NCBI GenBank assembly: GCA_963585895.1 | Contig: OY757904.1 | Location: forward strand, 28,044,573-28,108,572 | Direction of reading: 5' to 3' | DNA: 64,000 nt | Source: Sepioteuthis lessoniana | Taxonomy: Eukaryota > Mollusca > Cephalopoda > Myopsida > Loliginidae | Shown: positions 11,101-21,136 of the stretch, one piece after another | Numbering within the stretch: position 1 is the stretch's first letter | How the letters are laid out: the number at the start of each line of letters is the position of its first letter | Translations under genes and position numbers: made by a program | Notes under the pieces: generated by a model | Databases searched by the model: none | Told to the model about the DNA's origin: nothing | Seen by the model: the letters and a program-made list of their open reading frames with translations, nothing else

Positions 11101-12180
11101 AGTCGGTCAGACCTTATAATGATCACACACTGAGATAGATTTTGTATGGTTTCCATGGATTATGAAATACATCTTCAAAGTGCTTATGGCATCTTTCCTA
11201 GAATTTAGCTGGCTGCTTAATGAGAGATAAACCATTTTCTGAATTCAATGAAACGACGGCAGATATATGTATATAAAAAAATTCATGGAGACTATACAAC
11301 AACTTTGATATTTTTTGCGTCAAATGCTCACTGAGGCTGAGAAAGATGTGTGCCCATCAATCATTTTCATTTTTCTAATTTTATTCAGCAAGATTGCTTA
11401 ATACTATTTACATGTCTTAACCTCAGAATAGAGATTTATAGGGTCCTTACGTTTTTCTGGTAATATGTGCTTTTTCTTTAGGAGTTCGTCAATCAGGACG
11501 TTGTTATCATCAAACCAGTCTTCTGTTGTTTTTTTACTTAAAATCTATCAACATAAACTTGTTTCATATCATATCTAAAATAGATTATTGAGTAAGTCTG
11601 GAACAGATCTGCATTTAATTGATTGTACCAGTTTGCTAAGATTGATACATTTAGAGGTTTTACTTCTTCCAAACGAATTTTTTTGTGGATTCGTAGTGAA
11701 AATGTACCACTCCACAATTTGTAATCTGTTTTCCATTCTACACCACACAGTACTCTTACACAAAACATAAGAAATATATTGCTTGTTAGTGAGTATAAAA
11801 TCAAGCGTATGCTCATGTATGGAGGGAGGATTGTTCTAGGTTAGTTTGTATTACGTTTTTAATGGAAGAAAGTATTGCAGGTTGAGGAATTGAACACGGA
11901 GCAATCTAAGCTCAGTAGAATTGACCGTCCTTATAGCCAAATGATCGATGGCATTCCCAGATTCACGTTTTTTCCAATACGGTCATTGAGGTTAATCTGC
12001 AATAATTAGTTTCCTCCGCTCAAGATATTGCCAGTAGGTAGAGTCTAAAGGGAAAAATTGTAAAAAGTTCTGATGCTTCATGAGTTGAAGCAAAAACCAA
12101 AAGAATTATTGGCAAATCGACGATGAATCAGACTCTTTAGTAATATAACAATATGATCTCAGATATTTGACGAACATTCC
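8120..12180 (-). mobile_element. Decayed LINE (APE endonuclease + RT), minus strand, interrupted
   Basis: Reading leftwards on the minus strand, pieces of one non-LTR retrotransposon appear in the correct order. Endonuclease remnants are at about 12050-11540: a GDFN-like DLNDRIG near 12000 and IRLILYSL...VLCGVEWKTDYKL, the region of the LIDYV and TDHR motifs. A linker DWFDDNNVLIDELL lies at about 11500. RT motif A, LTKAFDIVNHGAVLEIL, is at about 10690-10640. The catalytic box survives as LYANDAGFV near 10300. After an insertion the order continues with SKSCSTFGLKISLLK (about 9195-9150), LEVVNAFVYLSSRTLPMD (about 9100-9040), a late RW..HIVPITDQRFPK segment (about 8710) and a C-terminal zinc-finger-like CVLCSKACLFLPSLKRH (about 8300-8250). 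Stops and frameshifts are numerous, so it is dead. The clade is probably RTE-like, inferred only. Confidence 0.8.
9223..10238 (-). mobile_element. Family H retroposon, dimeric copy with 12 bp TSD
   Basis: GTTTTATATTGG at 9211-9222 and again at 10239-10250 flanks this insert, which splits the LINE above between RT motif C and the following domain. On the plus strand it begins with the complement of the SINE-type tail (GGCATATCAACCTTTGTTGG). Irregular 55-75 bp tandem units (CAATTCAGTTTAGCATAAGT words) follow at about 9300-9575. A head is at about 9580-9795, further tandem units at 9800-9985, and a second head at about 10010-10235. The head is a run of short perfect hairpins. Retroposition is inferred from the TSD and the tail. 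I recognise no tRNA, 5S or 7SL sequence in the head. Confidence 0.8.
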
Positions 12181-12310
12181 ATACACTGTGTCATACATGA
12201 TTTAATGGAAAACCAATGACACCAGCATCATCGTGTCTAATTGACTTTTCAACAAAGAAAATGGTATATATAGATACATTTTTTCAAATGATATCCCCCA
12301 GATAGCCTTG
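12181..12310. other. No recognised feature
   Basis: Could be a further decayed upstream part of the LINE, but no motif can be read. Confidence 0.3.
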
Positions 12311-12340
12311 TCTGTGATAGATAGATAGATAGATAGAAAT

Positions 12341-12372
<32 letters not shown>

Positions 12373-12390
12373 GGAGGGATATATATATAT

Positions 12391-12438
<48 letters not shown>
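12311..12438. repeat. Compound (GATA)n(GA)n(TA)n(TG)n microsatellite
   Basis: GATA units at 12318-12337, GA at 12342-12368, TA at 12379-12427, then a short TG run. Confidence 0.95.
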
Positions 12439-12645
12439 TATGTCAATATTTAACCATTTCAATGCTTTAGAGAAAAATGCTGTCCTGCGCTACAGACGCT
12501 TGGTTAGTCTATTACCAAGAATGGTTCCAATTCCCAACAGCAAATATAAACTTTAAGTCTACTTTTGAAATAAAAGCTACTTTAGTTGTTTATGTCATGA
12601 AGACGCGACTTTAGCTGTAGGGAATTTACCTGCGTGGATATGATA

Positions 12646-12908
12646 CTATTTACCAACCCCTCCGCTCGGGCAGGATATGACACAAAGTCAATTTTTAAGC
12701 GGAGTTTGACAGGTTTGAATTCGGAGTTTTCCTTCTCCTAGACTAGTTGCCTAACCAAGGCTGAAGAACCTAGTCTGTCCTACTATTTACCCATAGCTGG
12801 AGGGAGAATAATTGGATTCATGTGAAATGCAATCAGTCAGGTCCAGGATTTGAACTCGTGTCGCCGTGTCCATTTCCTACGACGATAACGACTACACCAC
12901 GGGCACCT
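12646..12908 (-). mobile_element. SINE-A with 11 bp TSD
   Basis: On the plus strand it opens with the complement of the tail (CCCCTCCGCTCGGGCAGG) and closes with the complement of the tRNA head (CCACGGGCAC). TGGATATGATA at 12635-12645 and 12912-12922 is the target-site duplication. The ACCTTTCCCAAGGATATTAG core segment is deleted in this copy. Confidence 0.9.
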
Positions 12909-12922
12909 CCATGGATATGATA

Positions 12923-14984
12923 GGCAATATCGGAGACACATTTTGTCACACCTTTCCATGAAACTAAGTGAGCAGCTCTTTTTCTATGAGAGGGCTGCCG
13001 ATAATACATGAATTTCTAGCGAAGCAAATTCCTATCATATCAAGATACAAAAGTGATTTTAAAATTCATTCTGAATCTGTGCATTTAGGAACTATACGCT
13101 CCAAAATTGTGAACTACGTTCTTGTTGCAACTATTGCCATAGGGTTTTAAGCGTAAAAAAAGATGACTAAATCACATGATAAAGGAGGAAAATTGGATTA
13201 AAGTGGCAAACGCCTGTACAACACAAATGCCACTCTCTGAGTGATTTCGATTACAGTCCAGTGAGAAGCCGAGGAAAGATAATCAGAAATAACAAACACT
13301 GCATGAGTACTTTAATTGTACTTTAATTTCTTAAGAAACCGCGCTCACTCGTTAACATCATCATATTTCTCCGGGAGACCATAATAGTATTCCACCTTTA
13401 TGTCCTTCTGCTGGAATATTTCTTTCGAGTTACTGCAACAAATCCTACCTAAGAATAATAGGAATTGTTTTTTCACAATTTTCATTGATACTTTCTCCAA
13501 GCAAATCTTTAATGTCTTCTTTGTACTTGATTGTAAGTTTTATTTCCTATTTGGTTTCGCCTGATACAAATGGAACAGTTACATTTTCTCTTTAAACACT
13601 TCCTTTGTATTGTAGGACATGATATTTCAAGGTTAACCTATTTTCCGGAAAAAAAAAATCAGGTAGAGACTGTTATAGGTAGATAATATAGAATTTTTAA
13701 GAAATTAACAAACATTTTAGTTAATTTTTTCAATATAAATGGAGTATGAATACGCGTAAAATTTTATTTATACGTTGCTTGGACTTTATGCAAATAAAAA
13801 ATTTTAAAGGTGCTCATTTCTTTATTAGAATATTGGTTAATTTTATTATCTAGGACACAAAAGTTTGAAGTGAATAATGGCCAACTTGAGTTTCATAATC
13901 ATTTTTCTGCTTTTACTACAATTTATTTTCCTTCCACGCCAAATCTCATCATCCTCTTGTAAAATTTTTACAAAAAGTAAAAAATTCCCATATTCACCTT
14001 TAAATAGACTAGGCCGAGCGTACGATTGGCTGGTTTCAACAGCCAAATGAATGCTCGGCCTGTTTTGAGGGATTATTTATTTCGTACCGTCCAATCCATG
14101 TGTTTGTCAGAGCATCCTATAGGGTAGGTGATTAAGAATGTGATCATCTCTGAGGGGGTCGTTCTGGTGAGGGCATTATTATGTTGCAAGACCCGAAACT
14201 CCCCAATGACCCAGAAGATTAAACATCACTGACGACAACTACTAGGCCCGATTTAAACGCGTATATTCAAGGTACTTAAGAACATTTTTTTCTTTTTTAT
14301 GCCTTCTTGCAAAATATATATTTTCTTAATCGTTTTGCATTTTGTTCCATCTCCTTTTGATTTTGTTTCAGTTTCTTTTTTAGCAACATCTCTTCTATTT
14401 ATTTTACTTGATAACCTATGATGATATTATGTAGGAATGAGTGAAAATTCATATTTATCTCACAGTCATTTATATTATACCGTGATTTTAGATGATTAAA
14501 AGATGATGTTCAGCGCAGAAAACGGTTCTACAAAATTAGAAGGCATTTGAAATGTGTACTGGAAATTACTTTATTCTCATTTAGACAATTTTAAGTTTTC
14601 TACTTTGAAAAACAAGATCGCTACTGGCACCATTTTGTTAGTTTAAGATTTCATACTTTATCGTCCAACATTAAATGCTCCACAAACAGTTTCTTTTAAA
14701 AAGAGTTATCTTCTACTCCTAAGATATAATCATTTTATTATTTCTTGTGGCATATATTACTATGAAAAACGATACTAGTACCGATTATCAATTTATATAT
14801 AGATTAATATAAATCACTAGTTCCTTCTAAATATGCTTTGCTTTTACAGCATAATTTCATTTTCACACCGAACAATCTTAACACTATTTTCAGTGTTTTT
14901 CGACCGTTTTTATTTTGTCAATCCTTCCACCACAAGCAAAAATTGACACAAGGACATTTTTAAGCCTAGTTGAAGAGTTCTGTG
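12923..14984. other. AT-rich, no recognised feature
   Basis: No long open frame with a domain. About 14040-14250 is less AT-rich (GAGGGGGTCGTTCTGGTGAG) and could be an unassigned old repeat. Confidence 0.45.
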
Positions 14985-15060
14985 CAACTATTTACTCATA
15001 GTTGGGGAGATAATTGTTGGATTAATATATTTCCGAAAGGTATTAGCACTTTATTAAATA
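14985..15060 (+). mobile_element. SINE-A core fragment
   Basis: CTATTTACTCATAGTTGGGG and GAAAGGTATTAGCAC resemble the SINE-A central region in complement and mixed order. It is short and decayed, so the strand is uncertain. Confidence 0.35.
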
Positions 15061-15175
15061 CAAATAGTCTTGTCAATAATTCTAAAAATTGTCATCATGT
15101 CTATTTCCGTTATATCATGGGCACCACCTTTTTCATACTGTTTCTGTCGTTGTTTTTTCCGTGCTCTCTTTCTGT

Positions 15176-15202
15176 TACTATCTATCTCTCTCTATCTATC
15201 TA

Positions 15203-15249
<47 letters not shown>
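15176..15249. repeat. (CTAT)n(TA)n microsatellite
   Basis: CTAT units pass into about 44 bases of TA. Confidence 0.95.
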
Positions 15250-15252
<3 letters not shown>

Positions 15253-15484
15253 CAGAGTATTTGCCAACGGTCCTGGAGACCAGGGTTCAATATCAAGTCG
15301 AATCATACAAAAGACTCAAAAATGGTACTTGATACCTTCTCGCCTAACACTTAACATAATAAAGTACATATCAAGGATAAGTGGAGAAATTCAAGAAAAG
15401 AAGTAGCGCCGCCCCCACACCTTCATGTTGCTGCCACCGAAATGAGAGTCTTCACGCCGCCTTCGACGACAATCAGACAATTTA
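15250..15484 (+). mobile_element. SINE-C, 5' truncated
   Basis: It starts inside the tRNA head (TTTGCCAACGGTCCTGGAGA) and keeps the B-box region GGGTTCAATATCAAGTCG and the body ACTCAAAAATGGTACTTGAT. It ends CCTTCGACGACAATCAGACA. The 5' side abuts a (TA)n array. Confidence 0.8.
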
Positions 15485-15489
15485 GATAT

Positions 15490-15507
15490 ACATATATATA
15501 TATATGC

Positions 15508-15551
<44 letters not shown>
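15490..15551. repeat. (TA)n(TG)n microsatellite
   Basis: TA with interruptions followed by about 34 bases of TG, just 3' of SINE-C. Confidence 0.95.
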
Positions 15552-15552
<1 letters not shown>

Positions 15553-16017
15553 GAAAAATTTCAACCTTTTAATTACTATAGGTCTTTCTTTGTCCGAATC
15601 CAATCACTTCCGACACCTTTTGTTCTAATTTCTTTCGCTGTCAATATATCCTCTTGGCAAACTATTTCTACAGCAATATACGGCTTTCTATTTACATCGG
15701 GGTTTCTCAAAGTGATTCATATAGATACCTAAGGAGTAAATTTAAATTTAACAGGATGATTAAAAGCTTACGAGTGTCCAGGGGGTCGGTTTACAGGTTT
15801 CTGTTTATATATCCCTTTACATCAGGAGAACTAAAATTGCAGAATCATGTAGTCTAATTGCCAGCTATCGTACAGCCCTCAGATTGCCTGATTGGGTGTG
15901 ATGGCAATTATTGATGTATTACTATTCCTTTAGAACATACTGGTCACTTAAATGTATGAACTCTATGGAATTGACAACGATTCATTTTTTTAACCTTTCC
16001 AAAATTGTTACTTAATA
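15552..16017. other. No recognised feature
   Basis: Nothing I can name. The open frame at 15442-15732 includes the microsatellite and has no domain. Confidence 0.5.
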
Positions 16018-16036
16018 TTTCTGCTCCCTTCAGTGG

Positions 16037-16163
16037 TAATTTACCAAGCTTTTTGCTTAGATATAGCACAAGGCCGTATGAATGGGGCACCCCATGAGAA
16101 TCGAACTCACTCGTGCAGGTTTGCTAGTCTACATTGCTAACCATTACACCAACCGAGGTGCCC
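16037..16163 (-). mobile_element. 127 bp SINE with complete tRNA-like acceptor stem, 19 bp TSD
   Basis: TTTCTGCTCCCTTCAGTGG at 16018-16036 and 16164-16182 is an exact 19 bp target-site duplication. On the minus strand the insert starts GGGCACCTCGGTTGGTGTAA (A box), has B box GAGTTCGATTCTC, and reaches GGTGCCCC, which pairs with the first seven bases as an acceptor stem. A body of about 45 bases ends AAGCTTGGTAAATTA. The anticodon arm does not fold properly, so I read it as a very short SINE and not a functional tRNA gene. Confidence 0.85.
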
Positions 16164-16218
16164 TTTCTGCTCCCTTCAGTGGCCAACCAGCAAACCCATA
16201 ATTCTCATTAAAAAGCTA

Positions 16219-17085
16219 CGAGGATCATTAAATAGGTTTCCAGACTTTTTACGTATGGGCACTTTTATTGATAGTACACACATAAAACTCTAGTCCCCTT
16301 CGAAGTAATATCCTCCGGCTGCAATGTACTTGTTGTACCGTTCCAACAACTTCTGGAAGGCCCCATGGAAGTCCTCTTTCGTGAGCGTGTCAATGACCTT
16401 CATCACAGCCTCTTTCATCTCAATTGTCTCATAACGACATACTCTGAGCTTAGGGTAAAGCAAAAGTCACAGGGAGCAAGGTCTGGACTATAGGGACCGT
16501 GAGGAACTGTCCTTATGCCCATGTTGGTCAAATAGTCTGTGACAAGGATGCAGTTGTGGACTGGTGCATTGTCCTGGTAGAAATGCCACTGACCCTATTT
16601 GAAGAGAACTGGCCTCTTCCGTCGGAATCTCTTCCAGAACTCCCTCAAAACCTCAACATATTAACTCTAACCCTAACCCTAACCCTTAGACCAATGAACT
16701 CTGGTGTAGTGACTTCCTTACTCCTCCCATACCTCACATTATCCCTAACAGACTCCCTGCCTTCCTTGAATCTCTTATGCCTCTCAAAAACTGAAGCATT
16801 CCATACGTTTCTGTGGCCTTTTTTCCAAGTATAAAACATAGTGTTATTGCATATCGTTCTTCTAAAGTGTCCTCACGTCCAGATTGCATTTTTGAAATTC
16901 ACCTGCTGTGACAATCAGGCTTTAGTAGGGTGTATTCCAATTCCTGCTGTAGCTTTCCAGTTGAACCTGAAATCATAAAAAATTTGTCGGTCATCTCATA
17001 AGATATATTGCAATAACATATTGCAATAACGACAATTTTAAATGCCTGTAAAAAGAAAGTCTGGAACCTTACTGAAGGCACCACG
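16219..17085 (-). mobile_element. Mariner-type element, core-deleted, copy 1
   Basis: The ends are imperfect inverted repeats. The left end is CGAGGATCATTAAATAGGTT and the right end, in complement, is CGTGGTGCCTTCAGTAAGGT. TA lies on both sides (16217-16218 and 17086-17087). Minus-strand coding relics include the N-terminal part (ATETYGMLQ, RFKEGRES near 16760, GRSKEVTTPE) and the C-terminal part (KLLERYNKYIAAGGYYFEGD near 16350). The whole catalytic core with the Asp triad is absent. A telomere-like repeat of about 25 bases occupies the junction. Two other copies here share this structure. Confidence 0.85.
16664..16688. repeat. Telomere-like (CCCTAA)n inside mariner copy 1
   Basis: About three and a half CCCTAA units (CTAACCCTAACCCTAACCCT) sit exactly where the transposase core is missing. 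Confidence 0.9.
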
Positions 17086-17087
17086 TA

Positions 17088-17827
17088 ATACGAGAATTAG
17101 ATGTAAGTTTGCATTTATAATGTGGTGATTCATTTCTCATGTGAATTGTATGAAACTTTGGGAAATTAGTTATGTTTTGTTATTTGGTATTAAATTAATT
17201 TATTTTGAAGGTGAATTAATTAGAAATTTGGTTACAAGGGAGGAATAAAGCAAAACGCCTAAGAATCCCGACTTTAGCATGTATTTCGATTTTATTTCTT
17301 CTTCATCTAACATTAAATCAATGTTCACTGTCAAAATATTCATCTGCCCCATGACATTTGTCTTACTCCTTCTTTTCCTTGAAGTGAAATGGTTACAAAA
17401 ATAGAAGCTAACTTGTGTTTCTGGCCCCACACATGCATGGGAGTTGAACGTAGGATAAATGCAAATTGGTCACAATGTCTGCCTACGCAAATTGAACGAC
17501 TATGGGAATACGGTGAATATAAAAATATAAGCAAAGAATCAATATAATTCCGTCTAATATACATCATCTATTTGACACCTAGATATAATGAAGAAAAAAA
17601 AAGTGGATTTCTATAGGAGGAACAATATTTCACGTCATTCAGAAAGAGTAAAAAAGAATTTATAATGATTAGAATTATATATAAATACATAAGCAATGTA
17701 AACATTTGTGTTTTTCTTGTTCTGTTTTTTTTTTCGTCAAAATTAATATTGCCGAAGAAAAATTATTGTGTGTACATTTAATATTAGGATTTTATACTGG
17801 TGATTATGTTCTATCAAAACCTTAATT
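17088..17827. other. AT-rich, no recognised feature
   Basis: Minus-strand open frames at 17200-17567 have no family motif. Nothing else is seen. Confidence 0.5.
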
Positions 17828-17840
17828 CCATTTAATCAAG

Positions 17841-18078
17841 TGGGGGGTGTCCTCGTGATGTAATGGTTAAAGCAATGGACTGCGGAATCGTAGTAAGCGA
17901 GTTCGTACTCCAGTTGCGCTATTACGTTCCCTTTCGGGCAAATACCCTTGGTAAAGGTATGAACCCCCTTCTCCTCCCAGATATGTGTTAAATAGTACCA
18001 CTACTGTTCTTTTAGGAGAATAGCTTTGGCATTAAATAACCTACAAAGTTTGAATTGTCATTAAATAAAGAAACTAAA
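17841..18078 (+). mobile_element. SINE-B, full length with 13 bp TSD
   Basis: CCATTTAATCAAG at 17828-17840 and 18079-18091 flanks the insert. The head has GTGTCCTCGTGATGTAATGG (A box) and a B-box-like GAGTTCGTACTCCAG. The core CCCTTGGTAAAGGTATGAAC is shared with SINE-A. The tail TTAAATAACCTACAAAG ... AAAGAAACTAAACC is shared with family H. This copy defines the SINE-B unit of about 238 bp. Confidence 0.9.
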
Positions 18079-18091
18079 CCATTTAATCAAG

Positions 18092-18475
18092 CAAATGTAC
18101 AACTCTACCCTTGAATTATAAATAACATAGTTTATAATTATCTACCCATAATTCAACTACTCATAATTTTTATGTAGTGAATCAAAAGTAACATTCTATT
18201 TTTTTTTAAATTGGTAACATCAAATAGATAAATGTTTGGTTTGTTTTTTTTTTTACCGAAATATATTACTTATATAAGGTAAGCAGGAGTGCAATGTTTT
18301 TTTTTTAAATGATATGTTAATCTCGCTGTGTTATTCTTTGTTTAATGGTACATCAAACATCTTTGGTCATTCATTAATTAATTGTATATCAATTTTCTTG
18401 TGGTATTCTTTGTTAATGAGATATCAATCTTCTTGAGTTATGCAATGTCAAAACTATTTTTGTAGCAGAACAGTT
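18092..18475. other. AT-rich, no recognised feature
   Basis: Poly-T tracts and TTAAT-rich words only. Confidence 0.5.
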
Positions 18476-18600
18476 GGAGTTCACAACCTTCTCAAATGTA
18501 TTAGACCCGAAGTGAACATCATAGCGCGACTGGAGTTTGAACTCATTTCGATGTCGAAGGCCTACACGTTAGTAATTATATCTCGAGTCTTCCACTTATT
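18476..18600 (-). mobile_element. SINE-B head fragment, decayed
   Basis: The complement of the SINE-B head and B box is seen (ATAGCGCGACTGGAGTTTGA on the plus strand). The remainder is lost. Confidence 0.5.
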
Positions 18601-18604
18601 GTCA

Positions 18605-18805
18605 TAAAGTAATGGAATTGGCTACTTCAAATCCTGGTTGATAGTAATTGAATTTCTTTTTGTGCTAATGCCCTTGGAAAAGGCAAGAATCACTTTCTTC
18701 TTCCCCAGTTATGTGCAGATAGAAGAGACCTTGATTTTTTTAGCTTTGGTAAGGCAAAAAGTTTAGACGGATGGAACCTGTGACTAAAATCATTCTTTAT
18801 TCAGC
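18605..18805 (+). mobile_element. SINE-A, decayed
   Basis: CTTCAAATCCTGGTTGATAG (B-box side), GCCCTTGGAAAAGGCAAGAA and CCCCAGTTATGTGCAGATAG follow the SINE-A order with many changes. Confidence 0.6.
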
Positions 18806-19365
18806 TAGAAATATTACCTTGTGTCGATTGGTAAATGGATATTTTTTTATATTTTCTGGATTTTTGCATTCGTTTCCGAATATTTTATATTGTTCCTAAA
18901 GCAAAAATAATCGACCACTCAACATTAAAATTGACACTAAAATGTAAAAGTAAAAATGACATCGTCTTCAGAATCAAACTTTGGTTACCCCCTTTCACTA
19001 GTTTTCATAAGATTATTTTGTGTTTTTATATTATTTTTCAATAATTTTCTCAATGCAGATTGTTTCATATCAGAAATCTTGAGAAAAAATATAATTATTT
19101 TAATTATTTTCATTTGATTTATTTCATACTGACGGTATTTCATGCACAGCAGTATGACATCTTCAAACTGGTGTGCCTTGGGTGTGACACAAAACTATAT
19201 ATGATGTGGGGAATGTGAAGTGCCCTTTCATTATCAATACTCCCAAATCTACTCTAATGCAACGTACTTGTACCTGTTAGGGTACAATCTATGTGTCAAA
19301 TAGTTCCACTTCTTTATTACGGCTATTAGTGCTTCGTTTTTACGTACAAAAATTACAAAAAATTA
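18806..19365. other. No recognised feature
   Basis: AT-rich. The open frame at 18835-19044 has no domain. About 19150-19290 may be a very old family H head (GTGTGACACAAAACT, GGGGAATGTGAAGTGC). Confidence 0.4.
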
Positions 19366-20212
19366 TTGGCTTGGTTTGGTTTTGTGACATATCAATTCTT
19401 GTTGATTATTTAAAGCCAAATCCTCTTTTACGTATATATTAAATACATAATTGTAAACACATTTGTTGATGCACACTATAAAAGGATCAAACAGTTTTTT
19501 CTAACAATTCAATTTAGCATGAATCAATACAGTTAAATGGTTCCGAGTAGCGCTATGTATCACTAAAACTTAAATAAAAAAACATCAATCATTTGTTTAC
19601 GCAGAGTTAAATGATCAAACAGTTCTATTTCAAATAATTCAATTTTGTATAAGTCATTGGTCTGCACTCAGTTCAAATGTTAAGCAGTCTAATTTAACCC
19701 ATAGATAGGACTCAATCTGGTGCAACCACTTCGGGCCAGAGTGAACCTGGTAGCGATGGCAATGAAGGGGTTCTATGCATTCTCCAAACCTTCAGCATTA
19801 CTGGAGGCTGATCATCAAATTATTTAGTGTCATATCCAGGACACTCTTTGGGGAGAGCTTACTCCTCTGCTGAGGTGCCCGTGGTGTAGTTGTTATCGTC
19901 GTAGGAAATGGACACAGCGACACGAGTTCAAATCCTGGACGAGACTGATTGCATTTCACATAGCACTAATATCCTTGGGGAAGGTATGGATCCAATTATT
20001 CTCCCTCCAGCTATGGGTAAATAGGACAGACTAGGTTCTTCAGCCCTGGTTTGCCAACTAGTCTAGGAGAAGGAAAACTCTTAATTCAAACCTGTTAAAC
20101 TCCGCTTAAAAATTGACCTTGTATCCTATCCTGCCCGAGCGGAGGGGTTGGTAAATAGTTTACTCCTCTGCTGAGATGTAGTTGATGGATTCTACAGCCT
20201 TAGCAGACTGGG
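19366..20212 (-). mobile_element. Family H retroposon interrupted by SINE-A
   Basis: The plus strand begins with the complement of the shared tail (GTGACATATCAATTCTTGTT). Decayed tandem units follow at about 19440-19690 and the head from about 19694, with CCATAGATAGGACTCAATCT and TTTAGTGTCATATCCAGGAC. The head is broken at 19875 by SINE-A and resumes at 20160 to end TTCTACAGCCTTAGCAGACT. The family H copy is therefore older than the SINE. Confidence 0.78.
19875..20159 (+). mobile_element. SINE-A, full length, nested, 16 bp TSD
   Basis: TTACTCCTCTGCTGAG at 19859-19874 and 20160-20175 is an exact 16 bp duplication, clean because the target was a known repeat. The unit has head GTGCCCGTGGTGTAGTTGTT, B box GAGTTCAAATCCTGG, core and tail ending GGAGGGGTTGGTAAATAG. 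This is the best reference for SINE-A, about 285 bp. Confidence 0.93.
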
Positions 20213-20849
20213 TTATATAAATGATCAATGGAAGACGAACAAACAAGCAATTTATATAATGCCGGTCAGAACTTACGGCTTTAACCCAAAACTCAATTTT
20301 TTGGGACGAGATAAATTCTTCATCCAACCATGTGTCATTGCGTCCTTTATATTCTTGTTTAATTTTTCTTTTACCAAAATAAGACTTCCTAAACAAGAGA
20401 TCGCTCCCTAATCATCACGTCCAAGGGGAGTAACTCTTGATTTATATTAAAACTGAGCAGTAACAGATAGGATAATTGATGTATAACCGAGTGCAAAAAT
20501 CTTCTGAGAAATCATAAAATGATGAAAATATAAACTTACATTGTAAGCATAAAAATAACACCAGATGAGTTGACACGCTGTAAAAAATCAATCAACCATC
20601 CAACACATGATTCCTATATTTGTTTTTATTTATTTTTTTATTTTCCAGAAAGTAAGAAATTACCATCGAATAACTAAAATACCAAAAAGGTTCAAATTAA
20701 AAGTTAAACTCCCGTCACATGATAAAATATTGGTTATTATACTCATTATTTTCATTTGATTTGTTTATATTTTTTTTAGGTTATTTTGATCTTTCAATAT
20801 TGACTTTTTATTTCAGGATTTCTGTGAAACGAAATTAATGTAAGTCATT
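20213..20849. other. AT-rich, no recognised feature
   Basis: Nothing assigned. The minus-strand open frame at 20160-20396 has no domain. Confidence 0.5.
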
Positions 20850-21136
20850 TTGAGGATTTTCGGATTATTGTCTTCATCTTTATTGTTATTTCCTCAACGT
20901 TTCAGCCGATATGTCCTCCGGCCTTCTTCAGGAGTTTGACGAACTCGGGAACCTTCACGGAACTTCGAACTACGTCCTTTATTGAAACCACTTCGAACTT
21001 CGAACTACGTCCTTTATTCGAAGTTCCGTGAAGGTTCCCGAGTTCGACAAACACCTGAAGAAGGCCGGAGGACATATCGGCCGAAACGTTGTGGAAATAA
21101 CAATAAAGATGAAGACAATAGTCCGGAAAACCTTAA
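20850..21136. repeat. Inverted repeat resembling paired Penelope-like element termini
   Basis: Arms of about 120 bases at 20850-20969 and 21017-21136 are near-perfect reverse complements around a 47 base centre. The centre includes a second copy of CTTCGAACTACGTCCTTTATT-type sequence. Each arm read outward has CCTGAAGAAGGCC ... CGGCCGAAACGTTG followed by AATAACAATAAAGATGAAG. I associate this word pattern with Penelope-like retroelement ends, from memory of the family. There is no coding sequence. The open frames at 20979-21213 are the arms translated. Confidence 0.7.

Noticed and set aside
16084-16163. Functional tRNA gene on the minus strand
   Set aside because: Acceptor and T arms fold but the anticodon arm does not, and an exact 19 bp TSD surrounds a unit longer than the tRNA. 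It is a SINE.
16664-16688. Chromosome end or fusion site marked by telomere repeats
   Set aside because: Only about 25 bases, and the same block recurs at the same place in three mariner copies.
21049-21095. Canonical hammerhead ribozyme in the 20.9-21.1 kb inverted repeat
   Set aside because: CTGAAGA and GAAA are present but an extra A precedes helix II and no legal UH cleavage site with helix I partner follows.
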